From an uncultured Hyphomicrobiales bacterium (GTDB taxonomy: Bacteria; Pseudomonadota; Alphaproteobacteria; Rhizobiales; Beijerinckiaceae), in NCBI GenBank assembly GCA_903861645.1, contig CAIOVE010000037.1:1-64000 (forward strand): 64,000 bases of DNA, written 5' to 3'. Each line of letters opens with the position of its first letter. The first letter of the stretch is position 1. The position numbers were made by a program, and so were the translations under genes. Below the pieces are notes generated by a model. It saw only the letters and a list, made by a program, of their open reading frames with translations. It was not told the DNA's origin and did not search any database. Positions 8,369 through 16,723 of the stretch are shown piece after piece.

Positions 8369-9565
8369 ATGACCGAGGTTCAAGACAGGGCCGCCGCCGG
8401 CTGGACGAAACCGCTCGCGACGGCAAGGCTCGTGCTGGCCGACGGCGTGGTGATCGAGGGCTTCGGCCTCGGCGCGACCGGGCAGGCCGTGGGCGAGGTC
8501 TGCTTCAACACCGCCATGACCGGCTACGAGGAGATCATGACCGATCCCTCCTATGCCGGGCAGATCATCACCTTCACATTCCCCCACATCGGCAATGTCG
8601 GCGCGAATGAGCAGGATATCGAGACCGTCAACATGGCCTCGAGCGCCGGCGTGCGTGGCGTCATCCTGCACGCGCCGATCACCGACCCCTCGAACCACCG
8701 CGCCACTCGCCATCTCGACCAGTGGCTGAAGGCGCGCAACATCGTCGGTCTTTACGGCATCGACACCCGCGCCCTGACCGCCCTGATCCGCGAGAAGGGC
8801 ATGCCCAACGCGGTCATCGCCCACGCGCCCGATGGCGTTTTCGATATCGCGGCCCTGAAAAAGGAGGCGGCCGGCTGGCCCGGCATCGATGGCATGGACC
8901 TCGTGCCCTCCGTCACGACCGCCCAGCGTTTCGACTGGGATGAAACCACCTGGACGCTGGAAGATGGCTTCGGTCGGCAGACGGCGCCGAAGTATCGCGT
9001 GGTCGCGATCGATTACGGCGTCAAGCGCAACATCCTGCGCCTGCTCGCCAAGGCCGAATGCGCCGTGACCGTGGTGCCCGCGACCACCAGCGCGGCCGAC
9101 ATTCTGGCCATGAAGCCCGATGGCGTGTTTCTGTCGAACGGCCCCGGCGATCCCGCCGAAACCGGCAAATACGCCGTGCCCGTCATCAGGGAACTGCTTG
9201 ACAGCAAGACGCCGGTTTTTGGCATCTGCCTCGGCCATCAGATGATGGCGCTCGCCGTCGGCGCGAAGACCCTGAAAATGAAACAGGGCCATCATGGCGC
9301 GAACCATCCGGTGATGGACTACACCACCGGCAAGGTCGAGATCGTTTCCATGAACCACGGCTTCGCCGTGGATACGTCGACCCTGCCCGCGAACGCCAAG
9401 GAGACGCACCGCTCGCTCTTCGACGGCACCAATTGCGGCGTGGCCCTGACCGACCGCCCGGCGTTCTCCGTGCAACATCACCCCGAGGCCTCGCCCGGCC
9501 CGCAGGACTCGCACTATCTGTTCAAGCGCTTCGTCGACATGATGGAAAAGCGGCGCGCCGCCTGA
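8369..9565 (+). CDS. carA: Carbamoyl-phosphate synthase small (glutaminase) subunit
   Basis: CarA hydrolyses glutamine and passes ammonia to CarB, making carbamoyl phosphate for arginine and pyrimidines. The 398 residues show the N-terminal CPSase domain (GFGLGATGQAVGEVCFNTAMTGYEEIMTDPSYAGQI) and the class I glutamine amidotransferase domain with the nucleophile elbow GICLGHQ and the catalytic His-Glu in QHHPEASPGP. carB does not follow; the next gene runs the other way, so the two subunits are encoded apart, as in many alphaproteobacteria. The start is the ATG at 8369 (MTEVQDRAAAGWTK). Confidence 0.97.
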   Translation: MTEVQDRAAAGWTKPLATARLVLADGVVIEGFGLGATGQAVGEVCFNTAMTGYEEIMTDPSYAGQIITFTFPHIGNVGANEQDIETVNMASSAGVRGVILHAPITDPSNHRATRHLDQWLKARNIVGLYGIDTRALTALIREKGMPNAVIAHAPDGVFDIAALKKEAAGWPGIDGMDLVPSVTTAQRFDWDETTWTLEDGFGRQTAPKYRVVAIDYGVKRNILRLLAKAECAVTVVPATTSAADILAMKPDGVFLSNGPGDPAETGKYAVPVIRELLDSKTPVFGICLGHQMMALAVGAKTLKMKQGHHGANHPVMDYTTGKVEIVSMNHGFAVDTSTLPANAKETHRSLFDGTNCGVALTDRPAFSVQHHPEASPGPQDSHYLFKRFVDMMEKRRAA

Positions 9566-9571
9566 ACAAGT

Positions 9572-9961
9572 TCAATCGAGGCGCGCCCAGGCGACGGACT
9601 TGCAGAGAAACCCGCCCAGCAGGCAACCATTCGTGGTCATGCGCTGGCGCGAGGCGACGGCGATGGTGACGTTGAACGTCAGCTTTCGCTGCGGATCGTA
9701 GGCCTTGCCCTTCATTGTCGCGTCGTCGACCGGCGACACGCTCATCACCAGCCGGTCGCCCACTTTTTCGCTGCTGGCGGGATCGCGGATCCACGTATTG
9801 ATCGCGCATAGCGCCTTGCCGCAGGGAACGATGCGCACGCGCGCCTGACCATCGCCACGCTGCCATTCGCCCATGATCCGGGCTTGCGGATCATCGCCCG
9901 CCGCCGCGAACGCGAGGGCGGGAAAGGCGATCAGAAAGGGAACGAGCACGAGTCGACGCAT
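9572..9961 (-). CDS. Exported DUF2147 protein
   Basis: A small exported protein of 129 residues. The N-terminus MRRLVLVPFLIAFPALAFAAAG is a clear signal peptide, with cleavage likely after AFA. The remainder, GEWQRGDGQARVRIVPCGKALCAINTWIRDP and a second Cys pair near the C-terminus (GCLLGGFLCKS), fits DUF2147, a lipocalin-like periplasmic family of unknown function. AGGAG is best spaced (6 bases) for the ATG at 9961; another ATG lies directly before it. It is convergent with carA at a 6-base gap. Confidence 0.8.
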   Translation of the reverse strand: MRRLVLVPFLIAFPALAFAAAGDDPQARIMGEWQRGDGQARVRIVPCGKALCAINTWIRDPASSEKVGDRLVMSVSPVDDATMKGKAYDPQRKLTFNVTIAVASRQRMTTNGCLLGGFLCKSVAWARLD

Positions 9962-10004
9962 CATACACTCCTCTTCCATCATTCAGTCTTATTGGTGGCG
10001 GTTT

Positions 10005-11243
10005 TCAACGACGCGATTCAACGTGGGCGATCGAATAAAGGCCAACGTCGATCGCGCCTGTCTTGAAACCGGCTTCGCAGTAGCAAAGGTAATAATTCCA
10101 AAGGCGGCGGAATTTAGCGTCAAAGCCAAGCTTCTCGATGCGCGGCCACGCGTCGTTGAACCGGCGGCGCCATTCGGCGAGCGTAAGGGCGTAGCTCGCG
10201 CCAAAATTGCGCGCGGCGAGGCGGCGCAAGCCGGCGGCGGCCATGGCCTCGTCCATCGCCGTTTTGGTCGGCAGGAAGCCGCCCGGAAAGATATACCGCT
10301 GGATGAAATCGGGCCGCGCGCGATAGGCCTCGAACCGCTCTTCCGCGATGGTGATGGCCTGCAACACGGCGACGCCGCCGGGCTTGAGCCGATCATGCAA
10401 GGCGCCGAAATAGCTAGGCCAGTATTTGTGGCCGACGGCCTCGATCATCTCGATGGAGACAATGCGATCGAATTCCCCGCCCGTGTCGCGATAATCCTGC
10501 AAGCGCAGCTCGACGCGATCCGACAGGCCCGCCTCCTCGACGGAGCGGCGCGCGAAGGCCAACTGCGAGGGCGATAGCGTGATGCCGGTGACGCGGGCCC
10601 GCCCCGCGCCAAGCGAACGCGCCAGGGCGCCCCAGCCGCAACCGATTTCAAGCACGCACTGGTCCGGCTTGATGTCCAGCATTTCGGCGATCTGGCGAAG
10701 CTTCTCCTGTTGCGCCTCCTCGAGCGTCGAACCGGCGTGCGCGAATATCGCCGACGAATACAACATCGAGGGATCAAGCCATTCGCCGTAGAATTCATTG
10801 CCGAGGTCGTAATGGGCCTCGATATTGCGGCGACTTCCCGCGCGCGTGTTTGAGCGGCGCAGATGAGCGAGGAAGTTCATCAGGCGGAAGGGCGCCACGC
10901 CGGCGACGCGATCGACGAATTCCTCGCCGTTGCGCGCGATGAGTTCGATGAACGCGGTCAGGTCCGGCGTCGACCAGTCGCCGTCGATATAGGCCTTCGC
11001 GAAGCCGACATCGCCGCCGGCGATCAGGCGACGCAGCGCGCGCCAACGATGGATCTCGATCGCCGCCTCGACGCCCGCATGCTCCGCGCGATGATCGATG
11101 CGCTGCCCAGACGGCAATTGCACCACGAGCCGGCCCGACCGCAAATGCGCGAGCACCCGGCGCGTGACATAGGCCGCGAGCCCGCGAACCGGGCTTGCCG
11201 CGGAAGTCGCGGCGGTTGGCGCGGTTTCGACCTGCAATGACAT
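10005..11243 (-). CDS. Cyclopropane-fatty-acyl-phospholipid synthase family methyltransferase (long form)
   Basis: A SAM-dependent enzyme that methylates the double bond of phospholipid acyl chains at the membrane. The 412 residues have the N-terminal lipid-binding domain of true CFAS, AHYDLGNEFYGEWLDPSMLYSSAIF, the SAM site VLEIGCGWGALA and the C-terminal YYLCYCEAGF near the active-site Cys region. It is the last gene of a three-gene minus-strand unit with the FAD protein and DUF1365; 11 bases separate it from DUF1365. The start at 11243 (MSLQVETAPT) is chosen because the frame upstream only overlaps DUF1365. It may be a UfaM/FufM-type methylase of furan fatty acid synthesis instead of a classical CFA synthase. 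Confidence 0.88.
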   Translation of the reverse strand: MSLQVETAPTAATSAASPVRGLAAYVTRRVLAHLRSGRLVVQLPSGQRIDHRAEHAGVEAAIEIHRWRALRRLIAGGDVGFAKAYIDGDWSTPDLTAFIELIARNGEEFVDRVAGVAPFRLMNFLAHLRRSNTRAGSRRNIEAHYDLGNEFYGEWLDPSMLYSSAIFAHAGSTLEEAQQEKLRQIAEMLDIKPDQCVLEIGCGWGALARSLGAGRARVTGITLSPSQLAFARRSVEEAGLSDRVELRLQDYRDTGGEFDRIVSIEMIEAVGHKYWPSYFGALHDRLKPGGVAVLQAITIAEERFEAYRARPDFIQRYIFPGGFLPTKTAMDEAMAAAGLRRLAARNFGASYALTLAEWRRRFNDAWPRIEKLGFDAKFRRLWNYYLCYCEAGFKTGAIDVGLYSIAHVESRR

Positions 11244-11254
11244 GCCCTGCTCCC

Positions 11255-12040
11255 TCAAGCGCCCGCGCGCGGCGGAATGGTGGTCACGAATGCCGCCGGC
11301 GCGGGCGGCTTTGTTCTGACGCCTATTCCCTTGATCCACAGTTTCAGCGCTTCCCAATGGATGGCCGAAATGACCTTGAGCGTCACCAGCGGATGCGTGA
11401 TGAACACGCGCGCGAGGCTCGCGTCGGTGAGAGGCGCGCGATCGCCGATTTGCGTGGCGACGATCATCGGACCTTCCTCGTCGGCCCCAACAATGCCGAC
11501 GCGCACGCGCTCGGCCGGCGCCGACACGCGAAACTGGTAGCGCATGCGCATGTCCATGAAGGGCGAGACGTGGAAATCCTTGTCACAGCCCTGACTGATC
11601 GATCCGTCGGGCCGCGGCTCGACGGGAATGAGATAACAATGCCGCTCGCCGAACGTGTTGTGCACTTCGTAGAGGATGGCCGCGAGATCGCCTTCGCGAC
11701 GATGACAGAAGAAAATGCTGATGGGATTGAAGGCGTAACCAAGGACACGCGGCAGGGCGAACAAGCGGATGGGCCCGTCGCACGGCAGGCCCGCCGCGCG
11801 CAAATGCCCTTCGACTTGCGCCCGCAACGGGGCGCCGGACCCATCGCCAAAGTCGCCGTCGTGCAAGCTGAAAAGATTGAAGGCGTTATGCGAGAAGAGC
11901 TTGAGGCCGCGCGACAACGCGGGCAATTCGTCGAGGTCGATCAGGAACGAGTAGAGACGGTAGCGCAGTGAGTGACGACGTGGGCGCAATCGATGGTGCG
12001 TGACGGCGCCGACATAGATCGCGCTGATCCATTGGGTCAT
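11255..12040 (-). CDS. DUF1365 family protein
   Basis: A 261-residue DUF1365 protein (MTQWISAIYVGAVTHHRLRPRRHSLRYRLYSFLIDLDEL; GYAFNPISIFFCHRREGDLAAILYEVHNTFGERHCYLIP). The family nearly always sits between an FAD amine-oxidase-like protein and a CFAS homolog, as here, and belongs to RpoE/ChrR regulons in relatives such as Rhodobacter. The biochemical role is not known; a role in modifying methylated acyl chains is inferred. Its start overlaps the stop of the FAD gene by 4 bases (translational coupling). Confidence 0.88.
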   Translation of the reverse strand: MTQWISAIYVGAVTHHRLRPRRHSLRYRLYSFLIDLDELPALSRGLKLFSHNAFNLFSLHDGDFGDGSGAPLRAQVEGHLRAAGLPCDGPIRLFALPRVLGYAFNPISIFFCHRREGDLAAILYEVHNTFGERHCYLIPVEPRPDGSISQGCDKDFHVSPFMDMRMRYQFRVSAPAERVRVGIVGADEEGPMIVATQIGDRAPLTDASLARVFITHPLVTLKVISAIHWEALKLWIKGIGVRTKPPAPAAFVTTIPPRAGA

Positions 12041-13383
12041 GACGTCGGCTCCAGCGCGCGCGGCGCGGCGAGCGGTGGGCGAACGTGAATGCGGCCGGAT
12101 TCATTGGCGACGGACCAGGGGCGCCGAACCCCGCCTAGTTGCTCGGCGACCGCGAGCCCCGCCTGCAAGCCGTCCTCGTGAAAGCCCGAGCCAAAATAGG
12201 CGCCGCAGAACCAGACATTGCCGCGGCCCTGCAAGGACCAGAGCTGCTCCTGCGCGGCGATGGCGCGCGCGTCGAACAGGGGATGCGCGTAATCGAATCG
12301 CTGGATCACAAGATCGGCGCTCGGCTCGCGATCCGGATTCAGCGTGACGAAAAGCGGCGTCTCGGCCGGAATGCCTTGCAGGTTGTTCATCCAGTAGGTG
12401 ACGCAGGGCGGCGCGGTCGAAACCCCGCGCCGCGCCAGATAATTCCAGCTCGCCCATGCGCCGCGACGGCGTGGCATCAGAGCCGGATCGGCATGCAGCA
12501 CGGCGACATTGTCGCCATAGCGAAACGCCGAGAGAATGCGTTTGTCATCCATGTCGGCGCTCGCCAGCATCGCAAGCGATTGGTCCGCGTGGGAAGCAAG
12601 CACAACGTGGTCGTAGGACCGGCGCTCGCCGTCCGCGGTTTCAACAATCGCGCCGTCGTGTCCGCGGGTGACGCGATTGACGGGCGCGTTGACGCGAACG
12701 GACCCGGAAACGCCGGCGACGAGCTTCTCGATATAGACACGGCTGCCGCCCTCGATCGTGCGCCAGATGGGCCGGTCGCTGATCTTGAGCAGGCCATGAT
12801 TCTCGCAAAAACGGATCATCGCGGCCGCGGGATAATCGCCGATGCGGCCGGATGGCGTCGACCAGATGGCGGCGGCCATGGGATAAAGGTGATCCTCGCG
12901 GAACGCCGCGCCAAACCCCTTGCGGGCGAGATAATCGTCGAGGGAGTCAAGCCCCAGCGCCGCCATGTCGCCGGGCGCCTCCTTATAAAAGCGCATGAGG
13001 TCGCGCAGCATCGAGCAGAAGCGCGGGCGCAGCAGGTTCGACCGCTGGGCGAACAGACCCCACAGGTCCGTGCCCGCGTATTCAAGCGCGCCGTCGTCGA
13101 TCGACACGGCGAAGGACATGTCCGACGCCTTGGTCGCCACCCCGACATGGCGCAGCAAGGCCGTCAGGTTCGGATAGGTGTTCTCGTTATAAACAATGAA
13201 CCCGGTATCAACCGGCGTCTTGCCGCGCGAGGTCGGCGCGTCAATGGTGTTGCCATGTCCGCCAAGGCGCGCGTCGGCCTCGTAAAGCGTGACATCATGC
13301 GCGCTGGACAGCAGCCAGGCCGCCGACAGGCCCGATACGCCGCTGCCGACGACGGCGATGGACATGCGCCCGTTCGATGCCAT
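12037..13383 (-). CDS. FAD-dependent amine-oxidase-like oxidoreductase
   Basis: A 448-residue flavoprotein. The N-terminal Rossmann motif is AVVGSGVSGLSAAWLL, followed by YEADARLGGHGNTID, the amine-oxidase/desaturase-type FAD contact; the C-terminus ends the FAD domain with NVWFCGAYFGSGFHEDGLQAGLAVAEQL. Proteins of this type accompany DUF1365 and CFAS genes. Furan-fatty-acid work in Rhodobacter and Rhodopseudomonas described a desaturase (UfaD) and an oxygen-dependent enzyme (UfaO) in this setting; which one this protein would be is not decided by sequence. The ATG at 13383 follows GAGGGTA; a second candidate is 13365 (MSIAVV). It is the first gene of the unit, under the minus-strand promoter at 13471-13500. 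Confidence 0.85.
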   Translation of the reverse strand: MASNGRMSIAVVGSGVSGLSAAWLLSSAHDVTLYEADARLGGHGNTIDAPTSRGKTPVDTGFIVYNENTYPNLTALLRHVGVATKASDMSFAVSIDDGALEYAGTDLWGLFAQRSNLLRPRFCSMLRDLMRFYKEAPGDMAALGLDSLDDYLARKGFGAAFREDHLYPMAAAIWSTPSGRIGDYPAAAMIRFCENHGLLKISDRPIWRTIEGGSRVYIEKLVAGVSGSVRVNAPVNRVTRGHDGAIVETADGERRSYDHVVLASHADQSLAMLASADMDDKRILSAFRYGDNVAVLHADPALMPRRRGAWASWNYLARRGVSTAPPCVTYWMNNLQGIPAETPLFVTLNPDREPSADLVIQRFDYAHPLFDARAIAAQEQLWSLQGRGNVWFCGAYFGSGFHEDGLQAGLAVAEQLGGVRRPWSVANESGRIHVRPPLAAPRALEPTS

Positions 13384-13470
13384 TACCCTCACCCGCCATC
13401 ACTCCGGTTTGAACGAGTCTGTTTCCGGATGGCGACGATCGCCGTTGGAAACCATTCGCCAAACCCATAG

Positions 13471-13500
13471 TGTATACGACCGGCGCGCGCCGACGGATCA
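13471..13500 (-). promoter_or_regulatory. Predicted ECF (RpoE/ChrR-type) promoter of the FAD-DUF1365-CFAS unit
   Basis: On the minus strand, TGATCC (13500-13495), exactly 18 bases, then TATACA (13476-13471). The Rhodobacter RpoE consensus is TGATCC-N18-TAAGA-like, so the -35 is exact and the -10 partial. The leader to the ATG at 13383 would be about 80 bases. Confidence 0.55.
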
Positions 13501-13513
13501 TGCGACGGCCGAC

Positions 13514-13543
13514 TGATCCATTCGCTTTTCCGGCGCGTAACAG
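13514..13543 (+). promoter_or_regulatory. Predicted autoregulatory ECF promoter of the sigma/ChrR operon
   Basis: TGATCC (13514-13519), 18 bases, TAACAG (13538-13543). The -35 is exact and the -10 keeps TAA. The -35 faces the opposing -35 at 13495-13500, giving an inverted repeat GGATCA-N13-TGATCC shared by both arms. Transcription should begin near 13550. Confidence 0.6.
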
Positions 13544-13616
13544 GTGCATGAATGTCATCGCTTTCGACCATCAGATCCGGAGGATGCCGCGTTCGGCCCG
13601 CGCGAGGGTCAGCGCG

Positions 13617-14195
13617 GTGACCAACCCGACCGACCCGGTCGCGGCCGCCCGGACCCGCGACTTCAATCGAGACATCCAGTCCATTGCGGAGACGGCCGAC
13701 CGAGCCGCTTTCGCCCGGCTTTATGAACATTTCGCGCCTCGCGTGACCAGTTACCTGACCCGCCTTGGCGCGCCGGCCAATGTCGCCGAGGAGTTGGTTC
13801 AGGAAACAATGCTCTCGGTCTGGCGCAAGGCGGCCTCCTTCGATCCGTCCCGCGCCGGCGCATCGACGTGGATTTTCACCATCGCGCGCAACCTGCGCAT
13901 CGATTATCTGCGCCGCGACCGGGCGCCCGCCGACCTGCTGCCAGACCCCAGCGAGGAACCCGACGAGGCTCCGACAACGGAAATCGCGATGATCACCGCC
14001 CAGCGTGACGACCGGTTGCGCGCGGCCATGAACGCGCTGTCCCGAGAACAGGCTGAAATCGTTCGCCTCGTTTATTTTCAGGATCGCCCCCACTCGGAAA
14101 TCTCACGCATTTTGGGGCTCCCCCTCGGTACCGTCAAATCGCGCGTACGGCTTGCTCTCGGCCGCCTGCGCACCCTTCTGGAAGACCTGAAATGA
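13617..14195 (+). CDS. ECF sigma factor of the RpoE/ChrR (ECF11-like) type
   Basis: An extracytoplasmic-function sigma with only regions 2 and 4. Region 2 is AAFARLYEHFAPRVTSYLTRLG...ELVQETMLSVWRKAASFDPSRAGASTWIFTIARNLRIDYLRR; region 4 is LSREQAEIVRLVYFQDRPHSEISRILGLPLGTVKSRVRLALGRLR. Its partner ChrR overlaps by 4 bases. The start is uncertain: an ATG at 13548 would coincide with the predicted transcription start, an ATG at 13584 abuts GGAGG with no spacer, and the GTG at 13617 has GAGGG 8 bases upstream, so GTG is chosen (192 residues). It is expected to drive its own operon and the divergent lipid genes when ChrR releases it. Confidence 0.85.
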   Translation: MTNPTDPVAAARTRDFNRDIQSIAETADRAAFARLYEHFAPRVTSYLTRLGAPANVAEELVQETMLSVWRKAASFDPSRAGASTWIFTIARNLRIDYLRRDRAPADLLPDPSEEPDEAPTTEIAMITAQRDDRLRAAMNALSREQAEIVRLVYFQDRPHSEISRILGLPLGTVKSRVRLALGRLRTLLEDLK

Positions 14196-14857
14196 GCAGC
14201 ATGCATCACCCCCACGACGAAACCCTCGCCCGCCACGCGGCCGGCTCCCTCGGCCCCGCGGCTTCCCTTGTGGTCGAATCCCATCTCGCGCATTGCTCGA
14301 CCTGCCGGGCGGCCATGACGGACTTCGAGGCTGTCGGCGGCGCGCTGTTCGAGTGCCTGCCGCCGGGCGCGGCGCCCGCCGACGGTCTCGCGCGCGCCCT
14401 GGCCGCCATCGAGCGTGGATCGCCTCAGCCCGCCACGCCCCCCTCGCCTCGAGGCAAGGCCACCCGTCCGGCCTTGCCGACGGGCGTCGCCTTGCCGGCC
14501 TCGCTCGACAACTGCGATTTCGGCCAGTGGCGGTGGATGGCCCCCGGCATCCGCGTCAGCAGCGCGAAAGCGCCTTGGGCGAAAGCCGAGGGGCTGAAGC
14601 TTCTGCGCATCGAGCCCGGCAAGAAACTCCTGCGCCACGGTCATCATGGCGCCGAATGGACCTGTATTCTCAGCGGCTCCTTCTCGGACGAGCGCGCGCG
14701 CTTCGTAAAGGGCGATTTCGCCGAGGTCGACGAGGACGTGGATCACCAGCCCGTCGTCGATGGCGACGAGGAGTGCATCTGCCTCATCGCGCAGGAGGGG
14801 CGCATGCGTCCTCATGGTCTCGTCGGCCGCCTCTACCAGATGGTCTTCGACGCCTGA
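14192..14857 (+). CDS. ChrR-type zinc anti-sigma factor (cupin)
   Basis: Anti-sigma that holds the ECF sigma inactive until singlet oxygen or related stress. It is 221 residues. The N-terminal zinc site is present as His6, His31, Cys35 and Cys38 (HLAHCSTC), the same numbering as in Rhodobacter ChrR. The C-terminal cupin has RHGHHGAE and DVDHQPVV, giving His149, His151, Glu155 and His185, a constant offset of 8 from the known ligands. All eight ligands are therefore intact and the protein should sense stress through its cupin half. It begins with ATGA overlapping the sigma stop. Confidence 0.92.
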   Translation: MSSMHHPHDETLARHAAGSLGPAASLVVESHLAHCSTCRAAMTDFEAVGGALFECLPPGAAPADGLARALAAIERGSPQPATPPSPRGKATRPALPTGVALPASLDNCDFGQWRWMAPGIRVSSAKAPWAKAEGLKLLRIEPGKKLLRHGHHGAEWTCILSGSFSDERARFVKGDFAEVDEDVDHQPVVDGDEECICLIAQEGRMRPHGLVGRLYQMVFDA

Positions 14858-14873
14858 ACAAGGGGAGATCGCG

Positions 14874-15692
14874 ATGTTTGCTCTCGTCATCGTCGCCCTC
14901 GCCCTTTCGCTGACCATGGCGGGCGCCTGGCTTGTCCAGCGCCGCACCGGGCAATCGGGCTGGATCGACACCATCTGGTCCATCGCCTCCGGAGCAGCGG
15001 GGGCCGCTCTCGCGCTTGCGAATATCGACGTTGAAAACCCGGCGCGCGCCATTCTGGTCGCCCTTCTGGCGCTTGCATGGGGCCTTCGCCTCGGCCTCTA
15101 CATCGGCTTGCGGACATGGGGCCACGGCGAGGATCCCCGCTACGCCGATCTGGCCCGGCAATGGGGCGCGACCTTTCCCGCCCGGTTGTTCTGGTTCCTT
15201 CAGATTCAGGCGGTTTGCGCCTTCGTGCTCGCGGCATGCGTTTACGCCGCGGCGCGCAATCCCGCGCCGTTCCCCGGCGTCGGCGACGCGCTGGGACTGT
15301 TGGTCTTCGTGGCCGCGATCGCCGGCGAAACCATCGCCGACCGCCAGCTCGCCGCGTTCCGCGCAAATCCCGCCAACAAGGGCCGGGTCTGCGACGTCGG
15401 CCTGTGGGGCTGGTCGCGACACCCGAACTATTTTTTCGAGTGGCTGACCTGGATCGCCTTCGCCTTGATCGCGTTGAATCCATTCGGCGCCTGGCCCTGG
15501 GGTTTCGTCGCGTTGCTGGGCCCGCTGCAGATGTACTGGCTGCTGGCGCATGCCTCGGGCGTGCCACCGCTCGAGGCGCACATGCTGAAATCGCGCGGCG
15601 CGGCCTTCGCCGACTATCAGGCGCGCGTCAGCGTTTTCTTCCCGGCGCCGCCCCGCAAGGTCGGTATTGACACGAGGAGTCCAGCGCCATGA
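14874..15692 (+). CDS. DUF1295 integral membrane protein
   Basis: A 272-residue polytopic membrane protein of the DUF1295 / steroid-5-alpha-reductase-like family. It has about seven hydrophobic segments, starting MFALVIVALALSLTMAGAWLVQRR, and the family's C-terminal cytosolic blocks GRVCDVGLWGWSRHPNYFFEWLTWIAFAL and KSRGAAFADYQARVSVFFP. Relatives reduce double bonds of lipids using NADPH. In this operon it probably acts on unsaturated or methylated acyl chains. The start at 14874 follows AGGGGAG; 16 bases separate it from chrR and it overlaps the next gene by 4 bases. Confidence 0.88.
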   Translation: MFALVIVALALSLTMAGAWLVQRRTGQSGWIDTIWSIASGAAGAALALANIDVENPARAILVALLALAWGLRLGLYIGLRTWGHGEDPRYADLARQWGATFPARLFWFLQIQAVCAFVLAACVYAAARNPAPFPGVGDALGLLVFVAAIAGETIADRQLAAFRANPANKGRVCDVGLWGWSRHPNYFFEWLTWIAFALIALNPFGAWPWGFVALLGPLQMYWLLAHASGVPPLEAHMLKSRGAAFADYQARVSVFFPAPPRKVGIDTRSPAP

Positions 15693-16723
15693 GTTTCATC
15701 GCATCCGCCATCAACGTCGTTGAACGCGCGCCCCTGCCCGACGTGGTTACGCGCGCGGGCGTCGATTTTCTCGTGGGCCGCGCGCGACGCCGTCTCGCGA
15801 AAGGCGATCCGGGCGCCGAGGCGGTCTTCGCGCGCGACATGCACAGCCATCCCATCGCCGAGCATGCCGACGACGCCAACGCGCAGCATTATGAAGTGCC
15901 AGCCGAGTTCTTCGCGCTCGTGCTTGGCCCCAATCGTAAATATTCCTGCTGTATCTACGACGACACGACACGCTCGCTCGCCGACGCCGAGACGAAAGCC
16001 TTGGCCGAAACCATGGAGCACGCCGATCTTCGCGACGGCCAACGCATTCTTGAGCTCGGGTGCGGCTGGGGCTCCTTGTCGCTCGCCATGGCCGCGCGCT
16101 TTCCGAACGCGCGCATCACCGGCGTGTCGAATTCCCATGGCCAGCGCAAATCAATCGAGGCGCGCGCCGCGGCGCGGGGCTTGACGAACCTGACCATCGT
16201 CACCGCCGACATGAACACGTTCGACGCGAGCGGCACCTTCGATCGCATCGTATCGGTCGAGATGTTCGAGCATATGTCGAACTGGCGCGCCCTGTTCGAG
16301 CGCGCGCGGGGCTGGCTCGCGGCGGATGGCCGTCTGTTCATGCATATCTTCACGCATCGCGCCCAGCCCTATCGCTTCGACCACAACGACCGCGAGGACT
16401 GGATCGCGCAATATTTCTTCACCGGCGGCATCATGCCGAGCCACGGCCTGCCGGGACAATTCCCCGATCTCTTCACCATCGAGAAGGAATGGCGCTGGAA
16501 CGGTCGCCACTATGAGCGCACGGCGCTCGACTGGCTGGCGAATTTCGACGCCAATGACGCGGAAATCAGCGTGATCATGCGCGACGTCTATGGCGACGAA
16601 GCCACGATCTGGAAACGTCGCTGGCGCCTGTTCTTCCTCGCGACGGCGGGCCTCTTCGGCCATGCCGACGGCGAGGAATGGGGCGTCAGTCACTACCGTC
16701 TCGCGCCCACGCGCAATGGTTGA
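15689..16723 (+). CDS. CFAS-family methyltransferase (short form)
   Basis: A 344-residue SAM-dependent methyltransferase of the cyclopropane/mycolic acid synthase group. The SAM motif is ILELGCGWGSLSLAMAARFP, with GVSNSHGQ and SVEMFEHMSNW further on. It lacks the N-terminal lipid domain of the long paralog at 10005-11243 and has QHYEVPAEFFALVLGPNRKYSCCIY where CFAS has the acyl-chain entry. Two different CFAS-like enzymes in one regulon fit two methylation steps, as with UfaM and FufM in dimethyl furan fatty acid synthesis; this is inference. AGGAG precedes the start, which overlaps the DUF1295 stop. Confidence 0.85.
   Translation: MSFIASAINVVERAPLPDVVTRAGVDFLVGRARRRLAKGDPGAEAVFARDMHSHPIAEHADDANAQHYEVPAEFFALVLGPNRKYSCCIYDDTTRSLADAETKALAETMEHADLRDGQRILELGCGWGSLSLAMAARFPNARITGVSNSHGQRKSIEARAAARGLTNLTIVTADMNTFDASGTFDRIVSVEMFEHMSNWRALFERARGWLAADGRLFMHIFTHRAQPYRFDHNDREDWIAQYFFTGGIMPSHGLPGQFPDLFTIEKEWRWNGRHYERTALDWLANFDANDAEISVIMRDVYGDEATIWKRRWRLFFLATAGLFGHADGEEWGVSHYRLAPTRNG

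Noticed and set aside
12139-13470. 443-codon plus-strand frame
   Set aside because: Antisense to the FAD oxidoreductase with its clear Rossmann motif.
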